Below, one piece after another: positions 53,392-61,270 of a stretch of DNA of 64,000 bases. Positions within the stretch are counted from its first letter, which is position 1. Each line of letters begins with the position of its first letter. The notes under the pieces were generated by a model. It was not told the origin of the DNA and did not search any database. It saw only the letters and a list, made by a program, of their open reading frames with translations. A program made the position numbers and the translations under genes. Source of the stretch: Algibacter amylolyticus (GTDB lineage: Bacteria > Bacteroidota > Bacteroidia > Flavobacteriales > Flavobacteriaceae); the NCBI RefSeq assembly GCF_014202225.1, contig NZ_JACHGE010000008.1, positions 155,855 through 219,854 on the forward strand, read 5' to 3'.

Positions 53392-55287
53392 ATGAAAAAT
53401 AAAATTAGATTATTTGTTTTGTTTATTTGTATATCTACAAATATTTCAGCTAAAGAATATCATGTGTCAAAGGAAGGTAACGATTTAAACAGCGGTATTT
53501 TACAAAAGCCTTTTTTAACTATTAATCAAGCGGTCCAATTAGCATTTCCGGGCGACACTATTACTGTTCATGCAGGTACATACCGCGAATGGATAAAACC
53601 AATAAGAGGGGGTAAATCCGAATTAAAAAGAATTGTTTTTAGAGCAGCTCCAGGAGAACTTGTCGAAATTAAAGGCTCTGAGGTTATTAAAGGCTGGAAA
53701 AAGGAAAAAAATGGGGTTTGGAAAGTCGTAATTCCAAATGCTTTCTTTGGTGATTATAATCCATATCAAGATTTAATTCATGGTGATTGGTTTATAGATA
53801 ACGATCGGCCACATCATACTGGAGAAGTTTTTTTAAATGGAAAATCGCTTTATGAAAAAGAAAGTATTGAGAAAGTAAATAATCCTGTTGCTATACAAGA
53901 CAGTTTTGATGCTATAGGATCAACTTACACATGGTATTGCAATAGTAATGAAACCCATACTACCATTTGGGCGAATTTTCAGGGAAACAACCCTAACAAG
54001 GAACAGGTTGAAATAAGCGCAAGAAAAACCTGTTTTTATCCGGAAAAACCAGGGTTAAATTATATAACCATTAAAGGGTTTCATATTAGTCAAGCCGCTA
54101 CACAATGGGCTGCTCCAACCGCCGAACAAGTGGGTATGGTTGCAACGCATTGGAACAAAGGGTGGATTATTGAAAATAATGTAATTAGTAACTCAAAATG
54201 CAGCGGGATTACCCTTGGTAAAGAGCGTGGTACGGGGCATAATACTTGGACAGCCGATGTGGATAACGTTAATAGAGATGGTAATATACATTTTATAGAA
54301 GTGGTTTTTAAGGTGCTTAGAAACAATTGGGATAAAGCGCATGTAGGCTCGCATATAGTTAGAAATAATACCATATTTAATTGCGAGCAAACTGCTATTT
54401 GTGGTAGTATGGGCGCCGTATTTAGTACCATTGAAAATAATCACATTTATAATATTTATACTAAACGTCAATTTAAGGGGTATGAAATGGGCGGTATAAA
54501 AATTCATGCTCCTATTGATGTTTCCATAAGTCATAATAGAATTCATGATTCTGGGCGTGGTATTTGGTTAGATTGGATGGTACAAGGCACTAGAGTGAGT
54601 GGGAATTTACTGTATCGTAATGATATGGACGATTTACTTGTTGAGGTAAGTCATGGACCTTATATTGTAGATAATAATATTTTGCTATCCAATACAACTA
54701 TAGTTAACTGGTCGAATGGCGGAGCGTATGTAAATAATTTAATTGCTGGCGAAGTTAAATTAGTAACCGATCAAAATCGATTTACGCCTTATTTTTTACC
54801 TCATTCTACTAAAATGGCAGGAATGAATGTAATCCTTGGAGGAGACGATAGGTTTTATAATAACATATTTACAAGACCCCAATCTAATAGTATTATTGAT
54901 GCTTACAAAGATTCTAAATTCCCTGTTGCCATAAATGGAAATGTTTATTTCACTCCAGAGGAATTTCATACTAATAATTCAAATAATGAAATCTTTTTGA
55001 AACACAATTCGGGTGTTGAATTAATTGAAAAAGAAGAAGAGGTTTATCTTTCTTTACATAATGCATTTTTAAAGCATAAAGTATCATTAATTACTACTGA
55101 AACATTAGGTAAAAGTAAAATTGTAAAAACTGTTTTTGATAATCCAGACGGCTCAGAAATTAATTTTGATCTTGATTATTTTGGAGTGAAGCGTTCCAAT
55201 AATAATATAACGGCAGGACCATTTTTAAAGGTGAATTTAGAGGACGAGCTAATAAAAATTTGGAGTAATAAGAATCTTAAGCTATGA
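53392..55287 (+). CDS. GH120 beta-xylosidase-like right-handed beta-helix enzyme
   Basis: A 631-residue exported protein (signal peptide ends NISA). It begins KEYHVSKEGNDLNSGILQKP and shows the features of GH120 as I recall them from the Thermoanaerobacterium saccharolyticum enzyme: FFGDYNPYQDLIHGDWF, TGEVFLNGKSLYE, TIWANFQGNNPN, KGFHISQAATQWAAPTAEQ, and GIWLDWMVQGTRVSGNLLYR, then VEVSHGPY. In that enzyme the catalytic residues are the Asp and the Glu of the last two motifs; here they are D394 and E418, both kept. Length agrees (about 640). The expected activity is release of xylose from xylo-oligosaccharides. Co-transcribed with the two GH16 genes. Confidence 0.85.
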   Translation: MKNKIRLFVLFICISTNISAKEYHVSKEGNDLNSGILQKPFLTINQAVQLAFPGDTITVHAGTYREWIKPIRGGKSELKRIVFRAAPGELVEIKGSEVIKGWKKEKNGVWKVVIPNAFFGDYNPYQDLIHGDWFIDNDRPHHTGEVFLNGKSLYEKESIEKVNNPVAIQDSFDAIGSTYTWYCNSNETHTTIWANFQGNNPNKEQVEISARKTCFYPEKPGLNYITIKGFHISQAATQWAAPTAEQVGMVATHWNKGWIIENNVISNSKCSGITLGKERGTGHNTWTADVDNVNRDGNIHFIEVVFKVLRNNWDKAHVGSHIVRNNTIFNCEQTAICGSMGAVFSTIENNHIYNIYTKRQFKGYEMGGIKIHAPIDVSISHNRIHDSGRGIWLDWMVQGTRVSGNLLYRNDMDDLLVEVSHGPYIVDNNILLSNTTIVNWSNGGAYVNNLIAGEVKLVTDQNRFTPYFLPHSTKMAGMNVILGGDDRFYNNIFTRPQSNSIIDAYKDSKFPVAINGNVYFTPEEFHTNNSNNEIFLKHNSGVELIEKEEEVYLSLHNAFLKHKVSLITTETLGKSKIVKTVFDNPDGSEINFDLDYFGVKRSNNNITAGPFLKVNLEDELIKIWSNKNLKL

Positions 55288-55453
55288 AACGGATTTAAGC
55301 TGGAATACTTGAAAATACAAACCTCTAACATTCGTCAAGAAAATATAGATTTAAACACCATAGAGTTTCAATATGTTTTATAAAGCATACTAAAACTTCT
55401 ACAATAATAGAGATAATTATATAGCGATCAACCAAATAATTCAATTTCAGGAA

Positions 55454-57004
55454 ATGAAAAAAAGAGTATCAGTATTACTACTAATTTATGTGTTTATTTT
55501 CAGCTTTACGTCTTTAACGACTGTGTTTTCGCAAGAAAACAAAGCAAAAACAGAATTTCAGGTAAAAGGTTTTCATCTCGATTTACGCATTCAAGTCATG
55601 ACTCCAAAAGCCTTAAAAAGTTTTGCAAAAGAACTTGCTGGTTTTGGTATTAATACATTGATTTTAGAGTGGGAGGCAACCTATCCTTACGAGAAACATG
55701 CTACTATTTCAAATGAATTTGCATACACTAGAGTCGAAGTAAAATCGTTTATTGATTATTGTGAAGGCTTAGGAATTGATGTTATTCCGCTGCAACAGTG
55801 TTTTGGTCATGTGGAGTATATTTTACGTAACGAACGTTATGGTCATTTAAAAGAAGATTGGAAAGAAATCTCTCAAGTATGCCCATTAAAAATAGAAGAT
55901 AATAAAGCACTTTTTAAAGATCTTTTTAAAGATATGGCTTCTATGCACAACTCAGATTATATCCATATTGGAGGCGATGAAACGTATTTGTTAGGACATT
56001 GTAACGCGTGTTCTGCAAAAGCAGAAGAAGTAGGTAAATCTAAATTATTTGTGGATTACATGACCACAATGAGTGATATTATTTTGGAATTAGGTAAGAA
56101 ACCCATTATGTGGGCAGATATTGTTTTGGAACACCCCGAGGCCGCAGACGATTTATCTAAGGATATTATATTTATCGATTGGAATTACGGCTGGGAAACC
56201 AATCATTTTGGAGATGTTGGAAACCTGCAACAAAAAGGATTTACCTTTTGGGGCTCTCCGGCAATACGTAGTAGTCCAGATAATTGGTACATTACTAATT
56301 GGGATAAGCACTTTAATAATCAACGCGATTTTATACCGTATTCTAGAAATGCAGGTTATAAAGGAATGGTTATGACATCGTGGTCTACTTCAGGAATATA
56401 TGGGCTTACCGTTTGCGATGAAGGCTACAAAGTATTGGATATGCAACAAATAAGAAATGTATACCCATTATCTGGCTTTAGAATATTAATTGCATCTTAT
56501 GCCGAAGCTTTAAAAAATAAAGGAGCCATAGATCCAGAACGTTTTGTTATAAGTTATGCTGCGGAAAGGTTTGGATTAAACGAAAAAGATGTTGCAGAAT
56601 TATGGAGAGCACTTTCAATATCTCGCGATCTTATTTTTAAAGGAAAGCCTTTGGCTGAAATAATGGCTAATTCTAATACTGCTCATGAGATTTTTTATAA
56701 GCTAAAACCTTTAAAAAATAAAAAAGAGTTTGAACACTATAGATTAATTAATGATTTGCGTCAATTTTATTTAGCAACTTATCAAATTGAAACTATGTAT
56801 AATTCAGTTGAATTTTCAGTGGGTAATTTAGAGGACTTAAAGCCTAAACTGGAAGCCTTAAAAATAGAGTCAAAAAAGTTAGATAAACGATTTAAAAAGT
56901 TGCACCAAGGGTTTTTATACGATTCAGAAATTGAAGATCAAAACAACATTAGAAACCTAGCTTTTAATATACTTTACAATAGAATAAATAAAACAAGAAA
57001 CTAA
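55454..57004 (+). CDS. GH20-like glycoside hydrolase, divergent
   Basis: A 516-residue exported protein (signal peptide ends TTVFSQ). The barrel starts GFHLDLRIQVMTPKALKSFA and includes NTLILEWEATYPYE, GIDVIPLQQCFGHVEYILRN and the GH20-type Asp-Glu pair D175-E176 in YIHIGGDETYLLG, followed by GKKPIMWADIVLEHPEA. It lacks the usual GH20 N-terminal alpha/beta domain, and the C-terminal 150 residues are mostly helical. I place it in GH20 or a close relative; beta-N-acetylhexosaminidase activity is plausible but not secure. It is the last gene of the run, after a 166-bp gap in which no gene or clear signal was found. Confidence 0.75.
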   Translation: MKKRVSVLLLIYVFIFSFTSLTTVFSQENKAKTEFQVKGFHLDLRIQVMTPKALKSFAKELAGFGINTLILEWEATYPYEKHATISNEFAYTRVEVKSFIDYCEGLGIDVIPLQQCFGHVEYILRNERYGHLKEDWKEISQVCPLKIEDNKALFKDLFKDMASMHNSDYIHIGGDETYLLGHCNACSAKAEEVGKSKLFVDYMTTMSDIILELGKKPIMWADIVLEHPEAADDLSKDIIFIDWNYGWETNHFGDVGNLQQKGFTFWGSPAIRSSPDNWYITNWDKHFNNQRDFIPYSRNAGYKGMVMTSWSTSGIYGLTVCDEGYKVLDMQQIRNVYPLSGFRILIASYAEALKNKGAIDPERFVISYAAERFGLNEKDVAELWRALSISRDLIFKGKPLAEIMANSNTAHEIFYKLKPLKNKKEFEHYRLINDLRQFYLATYQIETMYNSVEFSVGNLEDLKPKLEALKIESKKLDKRFKKLHQGFLYDSEIEDQNNIRNLAFNILYNRINKTRN

Positions 57005-57044
57005 ACGCCATTAAAGAGATAACTTAATTACTTAAGCTCATTAT

Positions 57045-58190
57045 TTATGCAATACTGCCATAAACGGGTGTAATAAATGAGCCATTTAAAAAGGACTTGG
57101 CATCTAGTTGGCTTTGTAGTATAACACCTTTAGGCTGTGTTTCTAATAACCACTGAATGGATTGTACTAAGGGTGCCGCAGTTGTTGTTTGTATGGCGCG
57201 TAATGTATGTTTGCCAACTTGTTGCGGTTTTATATAGTTTGCACGTTCTTGTCTGCGTAATATGCCTTTGGCATCTTTACCTTCAACAGCTGCATAAATA
57301 ATTATTTGGTCGTCCTCAACATTAGGGATGTTATTTATCATAATATCTTGCAGTTCAGAAATAGGATTATCGGTGCTTTTTAAACCTTTTAATTGGTTTT
57401 CAATCCAAGCGTAATGTCCAGGGTGGCGTAAGGTTTTATAATCTAGATGCTTCACTTTTCCGCTTAAAGCATCAGGAAGATCGGCGGCACCTCCAGAAGT
57501 AAGGTCGTCTTCGTAAGTAATGCCATTAATAATAATACGGCTTCTTTCCGAAAGGGCAGGACGCGAAGCTTTTTTATAATCTCTAATAACAATGCAATCC
57601 TTTAAATATTCGGTAGCCACACCAACTGGACTCCAAGTAAACCCATAAAAATGAGGTGCAATGGCATGATTAGTAAGAGCGCCCACTTTTAATTCTAATT
57701 TTTCAACGCGATCTACTTCGTGTTGCTTACAAAACTCTTGATACATAAAATGTGCCAACACATCAATATAACCAGGCGCTAAACCCGTTTGCAAAACAAA
57801 ACCTGTTTTAGCATGTTTCGCTAAATCTATAATTTGGTTGGTCTCCGCAACATATTCGGTAAGGTTAGCATAATAGAGATTGTTGGCGTTGGCAAGTTTT
57901 GCCATGGTTGGCGCTAAACTACCAGGTAAACAATCTAGAAGTGCATCGGCATTTTCAAAAATCGTTTTTGCATGGTCCGAAATTTCTAAAGGATCTAAAT
58001 GAAACCCAACGACTTTACAAGGTTTTGCGCTACCATTCATTATCCAATTAGCCACCTTTTCGGCTTTTGTAAGGGTACGGTTTCCAATATAAATAGTTGG
58101 TGTTACTTGGCTCCATTCGGCTAAAATAAGTCCTGCTGCTTCGGCAATACCACCAGCGCCTGCAATAATAATATTATAGTGCGTTTTCAT
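57045..58190 (-). CDS. Saccharopine dehydrogenase-like NAD(P)-binding oxidoreductase
   Basis: The ATG at 58190 (MKTHYNIIIAGAGGIAEAAG) is chosen because the Rossmann motif usually begins within a few residues; an upstream ATG at 58217 exists. The 381-residue protein has a Rossmann domain (residues 1 to about 120) followed by a substrate domain with LQTGLAPGYIDVLAHFMYQE, HFYGFTWSPVGVATEYLKDC and KTLRHPGHYAWIENQL. It belongs to the saccharopine dehydrogenase/reductase family, whose bacterial members act in lysine, polyamine or other pathways. No partner gene in the window narrows this. It converges on the preceding operon. Confidence 0.8.
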   Translation of the reverse strand: MKTHYNIIIAGAGGIAEAAGLILAEWSQVTPTIYIGNRTLTKAEKVANWIMNGSAKPCKVVGFHLDPLEISDHAKTIFENADALLDCLPGSLAPTMAKLANANNLYYANLTEYVAETNQIIDLAKHAKTGFVLQTGLAPGYIDVLAHFMYQEFCKQHEVDRVEKLELKVGALTNHAIAPHFYGFTWSPVGVATEYLKDCIVIRDYKKASRPALSERSRIIINGITYEDDLTSGGAADLPDALSGKVKHLDYKTLRHPGHYAWIENQLKGLKSTDNPISELQDIMINNIPNVEDDQIIIYAAVEGKDAKGILRRQERANYIKPQQVGKHTLRAIQTTTAAPLVQSIQWLLETQPKGVILQSQLDAKSFLNGSFITPVYGSIA

Positions 58191-58423
58191 ATTTAGGTGT
58201 AATGAGTTGATGTACACTAATTTAATGATTATTTGATGAGTTTTATTTATTTCGGGTATAATTTATTTATCCTATATTTTATAATTCCTTTAAATGATTT
58301 CCTACTTGCTGTTTTGAGGTTTACAAATTAAACCACAGTATAGGTTTTTTAATTTTGATGGAAAACCTAGCAAAAATTAGCAGAAGTTACTTACTAATAA
58401 GATTTAGTTAGTATTTTTGAGAC

Positions 58424-60106
58424 ATGAGAATAAAAAAGTCATTCCTTTTTTTTTGTTTATACTTCGCTTGTTTTACAACCGCCTTTAATCAAAAAATATT
58501 TGCACAAAAGGTGGCAGATAGTTCTCTATACTATTACAATCTGGTGGTAAATCCTAAAAAAAGCACCGACCTTACTTTAGCATTTAGTTTTTACGAAAAA
58601 AGCAAGAAGCAGCATGAGTTGGCTGGCGATACCCTAAAGGTTATTAATGATTTAAGATTTATGGCTAGTATTCAAAAAAAGCTTGGTTTTTTGTATGATA
58701 GCGAATCTACTTCTATTGAAGCTTTAGATATATTAAATACTGCTAAAACTGACGATAACGTAATAAAATCGAAAATTGGTGTTTATAATCATTTAGGGAT
58801 GATTCAGCGGGAATATAGTAATTATGACGAAGCTCTTAAATTCTACAATAAATCACTACAATTGGCTACTAAAACTGCAGATAGTCTTACCATTCTTAAT
58901 AATATCGCCAATATTTATTTAGACCAGAATAAGTTTAACCTGGCTATTGCAGAGCTAAGTACAGTTTATAAAAACAGTTTAAGATTACAAGATAAAAAGC
59001 AAATAGCACGTGCTTTAAACAATTTGGGGTCGGTACAAGCAAGAATTAATGCGCCGGAAGCTTTAAGTAATATGCTAGAAGCGTTAAGAATTAGAGAACA
59101 GATAAAGGATAACATTGGTATGTATTCTAGTTACAAACATGTGTCTAGATATTATCAGGACAAAAATAAAACGGCCACCGCTTTAAATTATGCCAATAAA
59201 GCCTATAACGTTGCAAAATCCATTAACAGTGCCAATTATGTTAATGATGCTTTATCACAACTTATCGATTTGGATAAAAACCCAAAAGTAGTTGAGTATA
59301 AAAGGTTATCAGATAGTCTTACACAGGCCAGAAGACTAGGCGAAAATAAATTTGCATCGGTTAAGTATGAATCTTCAGAAAATATTAGAAAAGCTCAGGA
59401 AAGCGAACTTAAATTTAAAACCAGTCAATTAGAAAAGGAAAAAGAAGAGCGTTTAAAGTTGCTTTATATGTCTATTGTTGGCTTAGTAACCATATTGGCA
59501 GCTGCCACTTATTTTGTTTTAAAATCTAGACATAAAAAGGAAAAGTTATTACAAGTTTATCATACCGAAACTAGAATTTCAAAAAAGGTACACGATGAGG
59601 TTGCTAACGATATTTATCATCTCATGACTAAGATTCAGAGCAACAATACCATACAAGAAACGGTTTTAGACGATTTGGAACATATCTATTCAAAAACGAG
59701 AGATATCTCTAAAGAAAGTAGCCTTATAGATTTTAATAACAATTTTAAAGACACCTTAGAAGATTTGTTTTTAGCCTATCAAACAAATGATTTATCCATT
59801 GTTACAAACGGACTACATACCATTAATTGGGAGACGGTTTCAGACTTGAAAAAAACAGCTGTTTTTCGTGTGCTTCAAGAGTTATTAACCAACATGAAGA
59901 AGCATAGTAAAGCGTCCATTACCGTGCTTAAATTTCAAAAAAACAATGCTTATTTAGAAATTAACTATAACGATAATGGTATAGGCACTACCCTGAAAAA
60001 GCATAATGGTTTGCAAAATGCGGAAAACCGTATTGTATCGCTAAATGGAACGATTACCTTTGATTCTGAGGTTAATAAAGGATTTAAAGTGAAAATTACG
60101 ATTTAA
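58424..60106 (+). CDS. TPR-containing sensor histidine kinase
   Basis: A 560-residue sensor. Signal/leader to about residue 28; TPR repeats in the presumed periplasm (about 40-290; KIGVYNHLGMIQREYSNYDE, LTILNNIANIYLDQNKFNLA); a coiled coil (about 315-343); one membrane segment (about 345-366; LLYMSIVGLVTILAAATYFV); the phospho-acceptor His in KKVHDEVANDIYHLM (H390); and an ATPase domain with VFRVLQELLTNMKKHSKA and NDNGIG. This is the HisKA_3/LuxR-partner type frequent in Bacteroidota. The response regulator gene starts 3 bases after the stop, so the two form a pair. The signal sensed is unknown. Confidence 0.88.
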   Translation: MRIKKSFLFFCLYFACFTTAFNQKIFAQKVADSSLYYYNLVVNPKKSTDLTLAFSFYEKSKKQHELAGDTLKVINDLRFMASIQKKLGFLYDSESTSIEALDILNTAKTDDNVIKSKIGVYNHLGMIQREYSNYDEALKFYNKSLQLATKTADSLTILNNIANIYLDQNKFNLAIAELSTVYKNSLRLQDKKQIARALNNLGSVQARINAPEALSNMLEALRIREQIKDNIGMYSSYKHVSRYYQDKNKTATALNYANKAYNVAKSINSANYVNDALSQLIDLDKNPKVVEYKRLSDSLTQARRLGENKFASVKYESSENIRKAQESELKFKTSQLEKEKEERLKLLYMSIVGLVTILAAATYFVLKSRHKKEKLLQVYHTETRISKKVHDEVANDIYHLMTKIQSNNTIQETVLDDLEHIYSKTRDISKESSLIDFNNNFKDTLEDLFLAYQTNDLSIVTNGLHTINWETVSDLKKTAVFRVLQELLTNMKKHSKASITVLKFQKNNAYLEINYNDNGIGTTLKKHNGLQNAENRIVSLNGTITFDSEVNKGFKVKITI

Positions 60107-60109
60107 GAT

Positions 60110-60775
60110 ATGTTTAAAAAGGTTTTGGTTTCTGAGGATATGGACGATATTAATAAAGGTATCTATAATACGTTGAAGGAATTGGGCGTGCAACAAATAG
60201 TTCAAGTTCAGTATTGCGATGATGCTTATTTAAAAATTAAAAAAGCAATACTTGACAATGAGCCTTATGAGTTGTTAATTACCGATTTATCTTTTAAATC
60301 GGACCATAGAGCACAACGATTTACCTCTGGAGATATGCTTTTAAAATCCATAAAACAGGAATATCCAGATTTAAAAGCTATCGTGTATTCTGTTGAAGAC
60401 AGACTACAACGCGTAAGAACACTTATTCAAGATTATAAAGTAAATGCATATGTATGCAAGAGTAGAAGAGGATTGGTGGAATTAACTAAAGCTATACAAG
60501 CCATTTTAATCCATAAAACGTATTTGTCGCCAGAAGTAAATAATGCCTTAAAGCCTAAAAACAATTTAGAAATTGAAGATTTTGATATTAAGTTGTTAAA
60601 GCAATTATCGTTAGGCTTGTCTCAAGAGGAAATTAGTAATTATTTTAAAGAAAGGCATATTTCTCCTAGCAGTTTAAGCTCTATTGAAAAAAGATTAAAT
60701 AAACTTCGAATCCAGTTTAAGGCTAATAATGCCATTCATTTGGTGTCTATTGTAAAAGATTTAGGTCTTATTTAA
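60110..60775 (+). CDS. Response regulator with C-terminal DNA-binding helix-turn-helix
   Basis: A 221-residue regulator. The receiver domain (about 3-130) has the acidic pair in VSEDMDD and the phospho-acceptor D59 in ELLITDLSF; the later SVEDRL and AYVCKS positions match the Ser/Thr and Lys. The C-terminal part (about 150-221; LKQLSLGLSQEEISNYFKER, then SSLSSIEKRLNKLRIQFKAN) is a LuxR-like helix-turn-helix. It is coupled to the histidine kinase upstream and is probably its partner. Target genes are unknown. Confidence 0.88.
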   Translation: MFKKVLVSEDMDDINKGIYNTLKELGVQQIVQVQYCDDAYLKIKKAILDNEPYELLITDLSFKSDHRAQRFTSGDMLLKSIKQEYPDLKAIVYSVEDRLQRVRTLIQDYKVNAYVCKSRRGLVELTKAIQAILIHKTYLSPEVNNALKPKNNLEIEDFDIKLLKQLSLGLSQEEISNYFKERHISPSSLSSIEKRLNKLRIQFKANNAIHLVSIVKDLGLI

Positions 60776-60880
60776 TAATATTTAACTGCTTTACGGGAAA
60801 CAGTAATAGGAATATACCATGCCTAGGTATTATTGTATTGCTATTAATTTGCTTAATCAGCATTAGGGGGGTAACTAGAA

Positions 60881-60913
60881 AACTCTGTACGTCTTTTGTA
60901 CAGGGTTTTTTTA
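60881..60913 (+). terminator. Intrinsic terminator after the response regulator
   Basis: Stem AACTCTGTAC (60881-60890) and GTACAGGGTT (60898-60907) with one G-U pair and a 7-base loop, then a T tract. Confidence 0.8.
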
Positions 60914-60989
60914 TGTTTTACATAAAGCTTAACTAAACATGTAGATCTGACATTTTCAATTTTATAGTACAGATATATTAAACTGAAGT

Positions 60990-61007
60990 CTTACGGAATT
61001 CCGTAAG
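60990..61007. promoter_or_regulatory. Perfect 18-bp palindrome upstream of the small Cys/His protein
   Basis: CTTACGGAATTCCGTAAG is an uninterrupted 18-base palindrome. It ends 20 bases before the -7 box at 61028, next to the expected -33 position. This is a likely operator for an unidentified dimeric regulator. Confidence 0.55.
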
Positions 61008-61027
61008 TTTTTTTATACGTAAGAGTG

Positions 61028-61035
61028 TATCTTTG
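61028..61035 (+). promoter_or_regulatory. -7 box (TATCTTTG) of the 61062 gene
   Basis: Exact TAnnTTTG match, 26 bases before the ATG. Confidence 0.6.
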
Positions 61036-61061
61036 CAGTACAAACCTAATAATAAATAAGC

Positions 61062-61268
61062 ATGACGAGTTATTATGTAAATAAAAAGGCACAAGCAAAT
61101 GGAGATCATGAGGTACATAAACGAGGTTGTTCCTTTATACCTAATGAAGAAAACCAGGTGTATTTAGGTTTGTTTAATAATTGTCCGGACGCCATTAAAG
61201 AGGCTAAAAAACACTATGGACAAACTAATGGGTGTTATTATTGTTCGGCTTATTGCCATACCAAATAG
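61062..61268 (+). CDS. Small Cys/His-rich protein, 68 residues, unknown function
   Basis: The protein reads MTSYYVNKKAQANGDHEVHK, then RGCSFIPNEENQVYLG, FNNCPDAIKEAKKHYGQ and NGCYYCSAYCHTK. It has five Cys and several His, with CYYC and CSAYCH at the end, so it may bind a metal ion such as zinc. No signal peptide. I recall small proteins of this kind in other bacteria annotated as hypothetical; no function is known to me. It has its own promoter-like box and a palindromic site upstream. Its stop is 2 bases from the stop of the converging permease gene. Confidence 0.75.
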   Translation: MTSYYVNKKAQANGDHEVHKRGCSFIPNEENQVYLGLFNNCPDAIKEAKKHYGQTNGCYYCSAYCHTK

Positions 61269-61270
61269 TA

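Noticed and set aside
53392..55287. Beta-helix protein as a pectate lyase
   Set aside because: The fold is shared, but the sequence follows GH120 along its whole length and keeps that family's catalytic Asp and Glu.
57005..57044. Weak inverted repeat (CTTAA...TTAAG) as a terminator between converging genes
   Set aside because: The stem is too short and lacks a T run.
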